Below are positions 44,626 to 56,705 of a stretch of 64,000 nt of DNA, one piece after another. Position 1 is the stretch's first letter. The number at the start of each line of letters is the position of its first letter. Made by a program: the position numbers and the translations under genes. The notes below the pieces were generated by a model. The model had not been told where the DNA came from. It searched no databases and saw only the letters and a list, made by a program, of their open reading frames with translations. The stretch is taken from the NCBI GenBank assembly GCA_973895155.1, contig OZ316899.1:14880001-14944000 (forward strand), read 5' to 3'. This stretch comes from Marsupella aquatica (Eukaryota > Marchantiophyta).

Positions 44626-46231
44626 ATTTATCTTTGGCATAGCAGGAGGATGGACGGAAGGCTCAGAGTAGCATCTTGGAACGTTTGTGGAGTTTGCGAG
44701 CCCAACCGTAAGCATATTGTTAAGAATTGGGTAAGATCTCTGAAGGTACCTCTTGGGATTCTGGCCCTTCAAGAAGTTAAAACTGATCAATTTAGACTTG
44801 ATATGGCTCTGCGGGCTATTCTCCCTTCATATCAGCACTTTTCTTCTGAGCCAGACGGAGGAAGGGGAGGAACGGCTCTTCTAGTACACCCAGAACTGAG
44901 GGTGGTGGGCTCGGGAACACTGGATATGGGGAGGGCAGTATGGGCGGTGGTCGAGAAGGGAACGGTGACATTTGGAATTGCATGTATATATGCTCCCAAT
45001 TCAGCGAGACTAAGGGCGCTGCTAAGGAATGATCTTAAGGTGATGTTGCCACACAACGACTGGGTGTTGTGTGGCGACTTCAATATGACAAAACGCAGAA
45101 CGGACTCAACAAGTACATCGTCGCTGATCCGAGGTAGAGAGGCTGAGTTTTGGATATTTTTGAAGATGAGATTCAATTTGACAGACGCGTGGGACATTAG
45201 GGGAGGTGCTACAGGCCCACGCTTCACATGGAGGAGGAATAGGATTGGAGCGATGTCACAATCGTGACTTGACAGGATTTACGTTAGTGAAAGGGGAGAA
45301 TGGCTTTGAGAGGTGGAACTCTTACATGACGGGGGCTCGGCCCTCTCGGATCATGATCCAGTAATACTGAATGTGCGGCTCTCTGGACTGACAGAGACGG
45401 TGGAGAGAGGCAAAGTGAGATTGTTCATGGCCAACCCGGCGTTTCTAAGAAGAAGGGAGGACATTCTGCGGTTGGAAGCTGCTTGGAGGGTGGGACGGGG
45501 AGATTTTGTGGACCCGTGGCTGCGCTTTGCTAAGGGCAGCTGGAAAATGCGTCAAACACTAAAGGAGATACAACCCAACCAAGGATGACTGAGATGGAGA
45601 TGGCTGCGCAGCGAGCTCAGCTGCGTGTACTTAAGATGGCCATTATAGAGCACCATTCAGAGGGTGACATTGCAGAATTCATGGACGTGGAGGACACTCT
45701 ACATGCCTCTGAGCTAGAGGAAGCGCACAGAGGAAGACGGCTAGCCAGAATTAAGTGGCTAAGTGAAGGAGACGAATCAACGAAGTTTTTCTTTGCCACA
45801 GTGAAGGCTAAACGATCTCGTGAGTCTATGCCTTCATTGAGTAGGGAGGACGGGAGTACAGTATCTGACCCTGGGGGAATCCTGAAGGAGGTGGAAAGGT
45901 TCTGCCAAGCACTATTGTGACGCCAATGACATGCTCCTTATTCTATAATCTGAGTAAGTAGGTTGCTGTATGCAAGGAGTAGCTATTGATATTGCATAAC
46001 AATTAGCAAGATGGCAAGAATAAGGGCAATCATGGCGTTGAGTAGGGAAATAAAAGCTATGTCGCGGGTGGTTGCCGACCATATCTCTTTCAATATGTCA
46101 CCAAATCCGGATCTATAAAGAGCATTGGAAATATCTGGTCAAGGCGAGTAAAATCGATATAAAACACTCTCAAAACGGAGGTGTATTAGGAAAGATATGA
46201 TCTTATTAGTGTGACGGGTTAGTGTGTAACC

Positions 46232-46400
46232 CTGGATAGCGGATACGGATAGAGGTTAGCGGACACGGATAGCGGATACGGATAGAGGTTAGCGGACACG
46301 GATAGCGGATACGGATAGAGGTTAGCGGACACAAATAGCGGATATGGATAGAGGTTAGCGGATACAGATACCAGATAGTGGCTAATGGCTAGCGGATTTA
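46232..46400. repeat. 33-bp minisatellite with GGATA(C/G) core
   Basis: Three and a half units of about 33 bp, each GGATAGCGGATACGGATAGA followed by GGTTAGCGGACAC. A related, more degenerate 6-12-bp array of GGA(C/T)A(A/C)CGGACAC extends to about 46515. The array expanded inside the element after or before its insertion in the LINE. Confidence 0.9.
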
Positions 46401-48020
46401 GATTGGGGTTAGACTAAACCCGGGACAACGGATAGCGGACAACGGACACGGACAACGGATACGGACAACTGACACGGACAACGGACACGGATAGCGGACA
46501 CGGACACGGATAGTGGCTTAGCCCGAGGCCACGGGTTAACTCTTCTAAGGTTAGATAGGATAGCTAGGCTAGCCAAACTCGGGTTAGCTATGTAACTCGG
46601 GTTAGCGTAGCAATGAGTACCCCCTCTCGGTTGCGGGGGCATAACTTTCTGTGTATTTTTCCAAATCGGCTATAATTGACCTCGTTGGAAAGAGGAGCTC
46701 AAGCCGCTTCCAATGCTGCTATCCACGCAGCAAATGGTTGAATAGAGAAATTGGGAGAGGAGGCGCAAGCTCGCAAAAACCATGGAGGAGGGCCAAATCC
46801 GAAGTACATAGCCAATTCGAGATAGAAATAAAGTTACGAGTTAGGGTTCAGTAGCTGGAGATTGTGGCGGCTGTGTTAGGGCTGGGATGGGGCTCCAGGA
46901 GCGTAGTATCCACCCATTTGGGCTCAGTATGAGAGTATATAGAGCATCCCCCCGGTAGAGGCAAGGAGGGGGGGGACTTCAGTTGTGTGATCTCACTTAG
47001 ACTGAGCAGCAGGGAGGAGCTCTGTGCAATCAAGGCTGGACTTGGACGCTGTGTGTTGGGGAGAGCTTGGTTGTGCTATTACTCAGGGAGTAATCAGCCA
47101 AGCTTCACAGCTGCAACGGGTTGTTAGGTTTGCGAGCTGGATTGTGGCTCTTTCTAGTGGGCAGCACAACTGGGTTCTTTTCCCCCGATACAGAGCCTTG
47201 GTGATAGGTGATGTATTGGTGATTGTAAACTGTGGGGAGGATGTCAATTTGATTTGTGGTGAGCACATTAGGGAGGCTGAGATACTGATTGAGGGGCAGC
47301 AGAAGGAGCATTTACAGTTTGGTCTGGCAAGGCTACGTGATCCATGGGGAGTCCCGGCCTTTGTCTGGTGGAGAGCACTAAGGGATTTATGGCCAGGGCT
47401 GAGCTTGCAAGGCAATCATGAGGCCGGGCCTCATTGCAGTCTGGGGTAGATCGCCGTTAGGCCTGGTACCAGCTTTGAAGTCGAGTCAACTATGCATGCG
47501 TAACTGGACGTTCTGAATTGGAGGTGTGAGATCTGTATGTGCCCCCAAGATTGAAGTGCAGTGAAGGAGGTTGGGTTCAGGATTGAGTTTGCAAGGCAAG
47601 TACGGGATTGGTTTGAGTCCAATCTGCCGTCGCAATCTGGAGTGAGTCGGGCTCAGGTTCAGGATTGAGTTTGCATGGCAAGCATGGGGCTTGCGGGGCA
47701 AGCACATCACAATCTGGAGGAGACAGCCTTCGGCCCTAGTGTTCGGATAAAGTGTTCTCAGTGAACTATTGTGCACATCTTTGAATCTAATTGAGTTTTC
47801 CTCTCAGGCCTCATTTCTCTCATGGATGTGTGTGTGTGAGGCAATCTGAGTGTATGATGGGACTAGCAGCGCCACTGAGAGGTGTACAGGGTGCATTGAA
47901 GCGGGCTGGGTGAGGACTATCATAGCTCTGATTGCTGAGAGTGGAATGGCAGAGTGGTGGGGCAATGGCTTAGAAGTCCCTAAGCCGGGAATCAGTCAGG
48001 AGCCACTGGTTTATGGGTAC

Positions 48021-48036
48021 ATTCCGGCGGCGGAAT
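48021..48036 (+). repeat. Conserved 3' hairpin motif
   Basis: ATTCCGGCGGCGGAAT, then TAGAAACATACC, about 320 nt before the 3' end of the element. Best-preserved copy of the shared motif. Confidence 0.8.
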
Positions 48037-51000
48037 AGAAACATACCTATGACAGTAAGCATATGTATAGACCTATGCGCACCGTAGTGCTAGGCCCTGT
48101 GTGTATGGGCCCGATATGAAGACCCCTTCTCACCAGAACTATCATGAGCGCAGATCTGATCCCCAACCTTGGTTCCTTGGGATTGAGCTTGGGTGATGTG
48201 TGATAGAGTCTTGCTATGATAGTCTGGTGTTAAGGGCATAAATTGGTGTTTACCGGCCTTCACAACATCCCTTCGTGATCCTCAGGTACAAGGAGATGGT
48301 TTTGGCACCCATAGTGACGTTTTTGGTGTTAAGACCCATGTCAATCGCGTGACAATTATACTTGCCTGAGCTGCAATCGGAGGCGGAGTTGGCAGAGGTA
48401 CGTGTGGCCAGAGACAAACTGCTTGGCAACACGCGGTTTGCGCTCTCGGGAGCGGTGATTCTGAGGATGGAGAGTCTCCCGTCATACCAAGAGGTGAAGG
48501 AGGTGCTGTGGCTCCTGCCTTGCGACAAAACTCCAGGACCTGATGGCATGACGACTGAGGTCTATAGAGCATGCTGGGAGTTTCTCGGGCAAGATCTGGT
48601 GGATATGATACAGGAGTTCTGGCTTACAGGTGCTCTGGACGCTGGCATTTGTGAAGAGATTGTGAAGTTCATACCCAAGAAACCTGACAAAAGATTCTTA
48701 AGGGACTGGCGCCCCTTGACAATGTTAAATACGATTTACAAGCTCATTGCCAAGATCCTCCCTATTTGGCTCAAACCGATTCTACACATGATTATCAGCC
48801 CACAACAGACTGGATTTATACCTGGAAGACACATCCTTGAAAATATTTCCCTAGCCTGGCTTACCTGCGACTGGGTCCATAACAAAAAGAGAGAGACATT
48901 GTTCCTTACACTGGATTTTGAGAAGGCTTTTGACCGTGTTTCACATGACTACTTATGGGAATGCATGCACCTCCTGGGTATCAACGGACGCTTCACTATG
49001 CTGGTCAGGGCACTGCTGGCACAGGCGTCTTCCAGAGCCTTGGTGAACGGATTACTATCTAACACATTTGAGCTTAAACGAGGAGTAAGACAAGGCTGCC
49101 CACTGTCACCATTGTTGTTTGTCATCTCCACGCAACCTCTTATGGACTTTCTTGAAACTGAGATGGCGGAGGGCAGACTTAGAGGCTTATAGATCACCCC
49201 GGGATTCACTATCTGCTATAGACTGTTTGCGGATGATGTTGGAATGTTTGTCCCAGCCACAGAGTGCGCCTTTGAGGAAGCAACCACTGCTCTCAAATGC
49301 TATGAGAAGGCGAGTGGGGCCTGACTGAATCTGAAGAAATCCGTGGTGATTCCATTGTCAATGGAACGGATCCTTGAGTGGCTGAATAACACGGGCTGCC
49401 TTATCAGTCAAAGCGGTGAGATGCAGAAATACCTGGGGGCACCATTGGGTGAGAACTTGAGCACGGAACAACTGCACAAATTCTGCCTTGATAAGAGTTG
49501 TGCCAGGCTTTCAGTTTGGTCCAACAAACTCCTTTCCTTTACTGGCCGTTCACTACTGGTCAAACAGGTACTACTTGCTATTCCGATCTACCGTGTCATG
49601 TATTGCAAGGTGTCCGTTGGCCTGGCGAAGAAGATAATTGCTTTGAGCAGAGAATTTTTATGGGGATACAATGCCACAAGTGGACGGAAGGTCCCCCTGG
49701 TGGCCTGGGATCGGATGGCTTTGCCACGTGTGGAGGGGGGGCTGGGATTCCGGGACTTCCGCTGTCACTCTGATGCATTGCTCTCTCAGTGGTTTACTAA
49801 GGCACTTAACACGCCTGAGACGGAATGGTCTAGGATGCTGGCAGCCAACCTGACCTTGATGGGTTGGATGAACTACAAGATTATTAGGCGCAATGGATAC
49901 TCCTTTCAGGACCGGCTTCTGTTGTGCATGCCTCGTTCATTTAGTGGGCTGCCATACACGACTGGTCTCTGGAGAAGCTGGGAGCTAGTGAGAGCCCACT
50001 TATCCTTTGATCCTAGCCTGACGTGGCTGCCTTCCCGGTGGAGCATCATGGATACCCTCAGATGTATGGTTGGCTTTAATTCTCTTCCGAATAAGGCAAT
50101 CATAGAGATTGCTGCAATTTGTGGCAGGTTGGGATTGAGGTCTATTGGTGATGGATGGTCGATGGAGGATGGATGTTGGAAGGACCTCCCGTTACGTTGG
50201 CACAACATGCATGGCTTCTCTGAGGAGCATCGAACAATGGCACGCTCGTTCTTGGATTGCCTTTGGCGTGCTAATAACTACCGATCTGAGTACTACTTGT
50301 ATGCCAAGCAATGGAGATGGACAGATCAATCTGAGCCACTGAAGGACTTCAGAATCAAGAATTGTAGAGTGTATGACTTCTTAAGGCCTAAGAGTTCTTC
50401 CCATGACTGCCTCAATAGGATCTGGTCGTTGTCCTGGCCTGAGATGCGCTGGAATGTGTGCTGGGCCAAGCTTTGGGGGTCTGATCTTCCAATTAGAGGC
50501 AAGACCTTTTTTTGGAGGATCATTGTAGGGGGCCTGTTCACTGGGGCTCGTGCGCTCAGAATGGAGGTTAGTAATGGTGATTGCAAGCTTTGTAATGGCT
50601 GGCTTGAAACGATCCCCCACCTGTTTTTCCATTGTACACATGCTGTCCGCTGCTGGTGCCTCTGTCAGGCTGCGTTGAGGAGTCTGGGTTTGCCAATTGG
50701 ACAAGGATTGATGGCTCTTTTAGAGGCGGCCTGCGGGAAGGAGCATGTTCAAGTGGCTCGGATCTTTGTCTTGCATCAAATTCTGTGGCGACTCTGGTTG
50801 GGAAGGAACACCCACATGTTTCAGCCAGGGGGGAGACGTGTGTTTGACTTAGGGCTGGTTCTGAATGAGGCAGCGGAGAATGCGTTTGCTGTTAGTTGGC
50901 GCTGCCCCCCGGGCAGGAAGTGCACCCGCCTGATTCGGGCCAAGGCATGGATTGATGACCTGCGTAGGGAATGGCTGGGCAGTGGCAGCACTGCTGTCAA

Positions 51001-51294
51001 CTCTTTTGCTTGAGCATGGTGACCGCGGCTCCGGGCTGATCTGAATGAACGAGGCCCTCTTATGATGCGCTTTGGCTTGTGTTGGAGACTGGTGTTCCCT
51101 TTCCCGCTGTTTTGTGGGCGGGGGGTTGCGTTTTTTGCGCTGGTTGCGTGTGCCTGTGCGCGGTGTTTTCGGTTTTGTTTTGGTCGCTTGGTCTGGCCTT
51201 TTGGTCTGTCTGTTTGCCCTCCCCGTGGGGCTTTTTGCGGGGGAACCAATAATTATAAAAATGGTCCCATTCCAAGGAATAATTGATTCAATAA

Positions 51295-52150
51295 TGTAAT
51301 TGACATCGGCTGCAAACATTGCAAGTACATTTCAATCAAAAATGTAAACAATATTATCTGAGTCAATTTAAATGTTCTAGGAAAATCCATCCAAGCTTTG
51401 CCGGTCTATCGGGCCTTCATAGACAAAGTGGAAGTCCATCTAGCCTTAGTTTTGCAAAACACAAAAAAATCATTTCTTCCAAAAAAAATTAAGGCCCACG
51501 TTATCAAAGCAAGAAAAAGTAAAAAAGAGTTTCTCCCAAAATTCTGAAAGGTCACTTTGAGTGGTCTTCACATTATGTTTAGTTACAAACAGCCACATTG
51601 ATATTTTTAATTAAAAATAACACAGTTGTTCATGTTTCATACAAAAGCAAGAAAAAGGAAGTTAAAACCTGGATTGATTTGCATGTTGTGAAGTTGCTAT
51701 ATACAAAAGCAAGAAAAAGGAAGTTAAAACCTGGATTGATTTGCATGTTGTGAAGTTGCTATATGGTGAATCCACTTTCATATTTTTTCTTATTCAGATT
51801 TTGTGTCCACTATTTTGATTTTAATGTGCCTTGACAAGGTGAATCATTTGTATTAATTTGATTTTGAATTCACTTTTGAACCCCTTTTGATTTTAGTGAA
51901 CTTAGAGTATTTTGAATGTATTTGACTCCCTTCATAAATGTTTAATCTTTTCTTTTCAATAATTCCTTAATGAATTCTCTTTTTTCTCATGAGAGTGAGA
52001 GAAATGAATTTGAACAATGTGCACATCTGGTGTACTAAGTTCCCCTTGTGGTTTCCTTTACAAAATTTATGGTTTTAATTGAGTTGACTGTCATTACCTA
52101 CAAGCAAGTGTACTCTATGTGCACAACTCTTTAGTACCTTTGTACTTTCT
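51295..52150. other. AT-rich intergenic sequence
   Basis: No gene or RNA recognised. It includes the 62-bp duplication at 51641-51764 and otherwise simple AT-rich text. Confidence 0.5.
51641..51764. repeat. 62-bp tandem duplication
   Basis: Two identical 62-bp units starting ACAAAAGCAAGAAAAAGGAA (51641-51702 and 51703-51764). Identity in unconstrained sequence implies a recent slippage or repair event. Confidence 0.95.
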
Positions 52151-52155
52151 TGGTC

Positions 52156-55100
52156 TGTCACACCCAAATGATCCGTCCTTACATGGATTTTGGCTTAGGC
52201 TGGCATAAACTTTGTGAATATTGAGGGTTTGGGCAAGGAGGGATGTGAAAACTGTACTTTATTCTAGTAATATAGCGCTAAGTGTGCCCGACTCTACCTA
52301 TACACGTATCATAGGTATGCTTTGTATTTTGCTGTCGGAACGTACCTTAAGTTGATAGCTCAATTGACCCCGGCTTAAGGACTTCTAAGCCTTTGTGCTG
52401 TCCGCCTGTGATCCAGATCTGATGATACGGGTGGTCAACCCGGGCTCAGAACCACTATCCACAACTAACACCCCGTGCACTCGCATAATGCATTTGGCCA
52501 GGCGATGCTTACCCGTATACAAGATTGACAACTACGACTAGACTTCACAACACAAAATCTTGATTTACATGAAGGAAATGATGGGGAAAAGACTTTACTT
52601 CAGAATCCGTCATACACATACACACGATTGACTTGACTTTCTTCTGAACTAGCAGGCCCAACGGCAACAACTTGTACACTACAACGGAGCCCGGCTCCGC
52701 ACTCGCCCGACAAGATTAGTCATACACTCACCCCTTGGTGCTCTCTATTCATGAAGGCCAGGACTCCCCGCAGATCCTATGGATACCCGGTTTTGAACCT
52801 AAAATCCCCCCCTTGCCTCTACCGGGGGGTGCACTAAATATTGTCTAAGGGCTGCGGCCCGGAATGGCCACGATGCCAAATCTAATTTATCCTAAGTTCA
52901 TCTAATTGTCAGGCCAAAAAATGGCGCGTCCTATACTTAGATTCTGCTCTAATTGGGTTGGCCGGACAAGACAATGTTGCTAGCTAGTTTTGGCGTTTGT
53001 CTCCAGCGTCCGTCCTTCCAATCTAATCCTGTCTCTACTCTAAACCTACTACCCCACCGCTAATGTCTGGCACGCTTGCCAGACCCACCCAAATTGGACC
53101 TGGAACAGCCGTCCCGCTATCTTCTCAAACGGTCCATGTCTTGCTTGAGTAGTTGGACTTGATCCAAGAGAGGCTTGTTCCCTCATTTTGTTGCTTCCGT
53201 CTCCTTTGTGGCCTAACATGCCTCTTCCAACTGTTGGGCGTTGCTCGTCAATTGCGCCACTAGTTGGTCTTCCTTAGTGGCTTCTTGTAGAAGCCATGCC
53301 ACCTCTACCTTCAGGGCGTCAACCTCCGCCGCATCTCTCTAGGCCCAAGCTTCGGCTTCCTCCAAGTCCTTTTGCTAGATGACAACTTGTCCTTTCAAGC
53401 TATCAATTTGTGTCCAAAGCCACGCAATCTCTACATCCTTTACAGCTCTGGCTTTTGCGGCCAAGGCCGGCTTGGCTTTGGGTTTGGTGATCTAGGCCAA
53501 GGTGGTTGCAAGCTGGGGCCGAAGAAGTTGAAGCTCAGTCTCTCGGGCTGAGGCTTCATTTAATAGTTGGGTTGCCTCACCTCAATACTGCTTTATTCTT
53601 CTTGTGGCTTTGGATTGTGCATGCCCTACCCTCATTGCTGCAACCAGTACTTGGCTGAAGAAGTACGCCACCTTCCGGGCCATAAACACCCCCACGTCTT
53701 GACCAACTTCTACAGAGAAGTTGCCAAGAAACCCATTTAAAAATGTACCCGGAGCAAAGAATTGTGGGTTCATAGGTTGTGGCCGCTGGCTCTTGGGCAC
53801 TGGCCTTCCTCCATCCAATCAGGGGTGGGGTCAGGCAAATCCACCTCTGGGATGGGGGCAGACAAATCCAGCTCTGGGGTGATTAGAATAGGGACAGGTG
53901 GATCTGCTAAGGAGGGGGGTTCCATTGGTGTTGGCGTGGGGGATGGAGGTGCTTCCTTTGTGACCAAGGCCTCCGGCTCCGGGCCGGCTTCCTCTTGGTT
54001 GGGCGTAATGGTTGCCCGCTCTTGAATCTGGGCGTCCAAGGCCGTGATGATTATTGTGTTTGGCAAGGAAGATGAAGCCCCCCCAGCTGACTTTGGGATC
54101 GGGGCGGGGCTAGGGGCCACGGGCGCCAGGGCCCAGGCCTTGGGTTGGGCTCACCTCGCTTGAGATGGGAATACCCACCTGGCCGGGGCAAGTTTGGGCT
54201 TGTTGCACCAGGGAAGGGTGCGGCAATCAAATGGGCATACCACTCCATGATGATTTCTATGGGACTTGCTAGGTACGCCTTTCCCCCAAGGTACAAAGTC
54301 TTCCTTCATCGCTCCATCTCCTTGTGGAACTTCTTGACAAAGAATGAAGCCCACTTCCTAGGCCGGTAATTATTGACCTTAATCACTTGGGTGGCGGATT
54401 TCTCTCCTCGTGGATCCATCATTTGGAGCGCATACCGTTGGAACTCAAGCTGCTCCGCTACCTCTGGGATGATGCAAGTCCGCATTAGGAAACCATTGTC
54501 CATGGACCCCTTGGGCAAGAAGCTAGCTCAGGAATGGTACTTGGCTCCCTTGCCCCTTGGTGCCCGCAACCCCACCCAATCCTTTCCTTTGGGTAAGCCA
54601 AAGATGAGCTTTAACCGTGCTTTGTTCAAGGACATTACTCGTCCGTGCGCACGGGTCTATTGATAGGCTTCGTCAAAGTTTTGAATATCTGTCATATCCT
54701 GCCCGTAGTACCTGCAAGTGTTCCAAGGGAGAGTGGAGAGGTGCTCAAACCCTCGGGTCGTTAGGTAACATGCATGCTTTGGGTGGAGAATGTTTTTGTG
54801 GACATTCTCCCCCATCCAATGCATGGTCAATTTGGCCACCGCGACGGTGGCTACAGGTAAGCCGGATACCAAGGTTGGCTCCTTCCGCTTCTTACCCCGA
54901 GAATAGTTCCCGGGGTGACTTGTTGAGGGGGACATCTCCCCGTCTTCCTTCTCTGGTGGAGACCGTATTGCTACTGCCGTACATTAGTACTGGTGCCGGG
55001 GCTGCAACCTTCACCGTGTTGTCTACCAGGGCTGCCTCTCGGGTTTGGGCTTGCTGGGATGGTGGCGCGGTACCCACCATGCATTGATGGGTACCCGGTG

Positions 55101-55860
55101 GATTGCGGACAAGGGGAGGGGGCTCCTCATCCTTCAAGCTCAGGTTGACCGCTTTCACCACGGATTGCACCCAAGCTGGTGGTGCAACCAGTGGTGGAGA
55201 ACGGCTCGAGGGTGCTTGAGGTGGCATCTGTGCCTGGCTTGGCTCTAGGGAGTTGGTCGCATATGCTGCTGGAGGAGGTGCCATGGGTACTGAAGCTGAA
55301 GCCGTGTTAGGTCTTGGCTGGGCCAGTGTCCGCGCCTCCGTGAATACGGTGTCAAAGTGATGCCATTGCAAGTCTATGGTCCCCAAAATTTGGAAGACTT
55401 TGTATGCAATGTATGTTGGATCACTAAGGAGGGGCTGGGCTCAAAGCTGATGCGAGGAGTGAACTGGTGAAGCAGAGGCACGAAAGAGCTTGCCTTTTAT
55501 ACCCCTGCCGTGCGTTGATTGATCGGCCCCTCCTGCTCATGATAGGCCAAGCTTATCATGCCCGAGGCGTACCGGCCACTCGTTGGGTCCGGGTCAAAGC
55601 GTGCCAGAGGCTGCTACCAGTTCAGTTATACGGACCCAAGGTTGACTGCCATAATGCGATGATCCTAATCCGGCAGTACGTTAGGTGCCGCCCCGCCAGC
55701 CTGAGCGTGAACACCCATTATTACTAAACCTGTCCTAAACATCATGACTAGCTAATTTGGTGTCGTTATGCTAATAACTACAGATTCCTACATCTACTTC
55801 GTACGTGCTTAATATGGATTAGTCGTATTACTGATTACCTGTTGTGCTAGCAGCGTCACA
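52156..55860 (-). mobile_element. 3.7-kb solo-LTR-like element with decayed gag-like ORF
   Basis: Perfect 5-bp duplications TGGTC flank it (52151-52155 and 55861-55865). On the minus strand it begins TGTGACGCTGC and ends GTGTGACA. TATAAAAGG lies at 55495-55501, the gag-like frame at 55386-53130 and a degenerate hairpin TTTTGCTGTCGGAA at 52327-52340. The noncoding 3' region (52156-53100) aligns along its length with 13452-14380 of the 4.0-kb element. No LTR-like direct repeat joins its ends. Confidence 0.8.
53130..55386 (-). pseudogene. LTR-encoded gag-like protein, broken copy
   Basis: Broken frames follow the intact 824-residue protein at 14510-16984: GTIDLQWHHFD (55386), GENVHKNILHPKH and WNTCRYYGQDMTD (about 54840-54700), RPRKWASFFVKKFHKEMER (54370-54306), YLGGKAYLASPIEIIMEWY (54296), FAPGTFLNGFLGNFS and FMARKVAYFF (53760-53660), then coil remnants. 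About 100 N-terminal residues are missing between the promoter region and 55386. Several frameshifts and stops are present. Confidence 0.75.
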
Positions 55861-55865
55861 TGGTC

Positions 55866-56700
55866 ATAATGTGCTTTTCATGTGTACTTATGGTTTTGTG
55901 TGTTATGTGACTCACTCTTAATTAAGAGATATTAGTTTCTTGGCATATACTTTACATGTAACTACTTCTTTTATCATAAATTAAATGAATTACATATCAC
56001 TACAAGACAAAAAAGAGGCATGTTCCAGGATGAACATGTTATATGTCCATGAAGCTCTGATGAAACCAAATATGGGGAGTGGATTAAAATAAGATATGTT
56101 TAGATATAATTATAAGCTTGGATATTGTTATTTACATTTCTATTCAGAAAATACACTATTAGTAACCAAATTATCACTTTTGTCCAAATATTTTTCTTGC
56201 CATTAACTGTCACCACTTTTGTTCTAAATATATTTTGTAAGTCGTTAGAGCACTTTTAATTGAAATCTTTGTTCCATTCTCTCAATGCTCTTCCCCCCAA
56301 CATAATTACTCTAACCATTTTTACTTTAATAAAAACTTAAATTGTGAATTACATTTAGGTCTTTGTATACCTCCTTAGTTAGTCATCATGGTAGATTTGA
56401 GTAGATTGAGTGTTTTACATTTTACTCATACCACCTCAAATAGTTTTCTCAATAGTAAAAAATAAAATGAATTTAATTTCCTCAAAAATATTTTTTGTGT
56501 TTATAAACCCTTTGAAAGAGGAACATCAAGCAGCGCAATGACTCGTGAACAAAGAAAACAATTTCCACCTGGGAGGCTAGGGGGGAAATTTAAAGCCCAA
56601 ATAAACTCAATTTTTTAAATGAATTATAATTTTTCTTCACACTTTATTGAGATTCAAGGGCATTGATACTTTGTGACACGACTATACAACTTTCAAAAAT
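55866..56700. other. AT-rich intergenic sequence
   Basis: Mostly simple AT-rich text without coding potential or recognised repeat. Confidence 0.5.
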
Positions 56701-56705
56701 GTTGT

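Larger units (their letters stand above)
45916..48354 (+). mobile_element. 2.44-kb solo-LTR-like element inside the LINE
   Basis: It starts TGTGACGCC and ends CGCGTGACA. Flanks are ACTAT (45911-45915) and ATTAT (48355-48359), a 5-bp duplication with one mismatch. Deleting the element and one flank restores an uninterrupted LINE reading frame, which confirms the boundaries. It carries a TATATAG near 46936, the conserved hairpin ATTCCGGCGGCGGAAT (48021-48036) followed by ACATACC, and a 33-bp minisatellite. No gag-like ORF is recognised; the longest frame (47024-47449) begins with GTG and resembles nothing I know. End sequences place it with the giant-LTR group. Confidence 0.8.
44650..51013 (+). 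pseudogene. LINE ORF2: AP-type endonuclease, RT, zf-RVT
   Basis: It begins 24 nt after ORF1. Endonuclease: RVASWNVCG, ALQEVK, CIYAPN, CGDFNM and SDHDPVIL carry the expected catalytic Asn, Glu, Asp and His. Stops lie at 45265 and 45307 (both TGA), and a frameshift lies near 45585. After the insertion the RT resumes with CDKTPGPDGMT, KDWRPLT-like LRDWRPLTMLN, QTGFIPGR, DFEKAFD, GVRQGCPLSPLLF and FADDVGMF (49218), broken by TAG 49190 and TGA 49322. The C-terminal part (WAKLWGSDLPIRGKTFFWRI, CKLCNGWLETIPHLFFHC) is a zf-RVT domain. The protein nicks target DNA and reverse-transcribes the LINE RNA. Removing the insertion and one duplication rejoins the frame. Confidence 0.92.
41441..51277 (+). mobile_element. 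Full-length L1-like LINE, split by a later insertion
   Basis: It is flanked by 17-bp target duplications AATAATTGATTCAATAA (41424-41440 and 51278-51294), which fix both ends. Without the 2.4-kb insertion at 45916-48354 and its duplication it is about 7.39 kb. It has a 1-kb 5' UTR, ORF1 with a CCHC knuckle (42466-44625) and ORF2 with endonuclease, RT and a zf-RVT-type C terminus (44650-51013). The 3' UTR is GT-rich and the 3' end has no poly(A) tail next to the duplication. Confidence 0.93.

Noticed and set aside
46232-46515. Minisatellite read as a CRISPR array or telomere-like sequence
   Set aside because: Units are contiguous without unique spacers, the context is a plant retroelement, and the repeat is not a TTTAGGG type.
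47024-47449. 141-codon frame inside the 2.4-kb element
   Set aside because: It starts with GTG and resembles no family. A single moderate frame in a GC-richer stretch is expected by chance, so I did not call a gene.
48362-49192. LINE RT considered as a group II intron or retroviral RT
   Set aside because: It is continuous with an AP-type endonuclease upstream and a zf-RVT domain downstream, both typical of plant L1-like LINEs.
51062-51299. Plus-strand frames of 70-75 codons after the LINE ORF2
   Set aside because: They lie in the GT-rich 3' UTR, end at the target duplication and have no similarity to any family.
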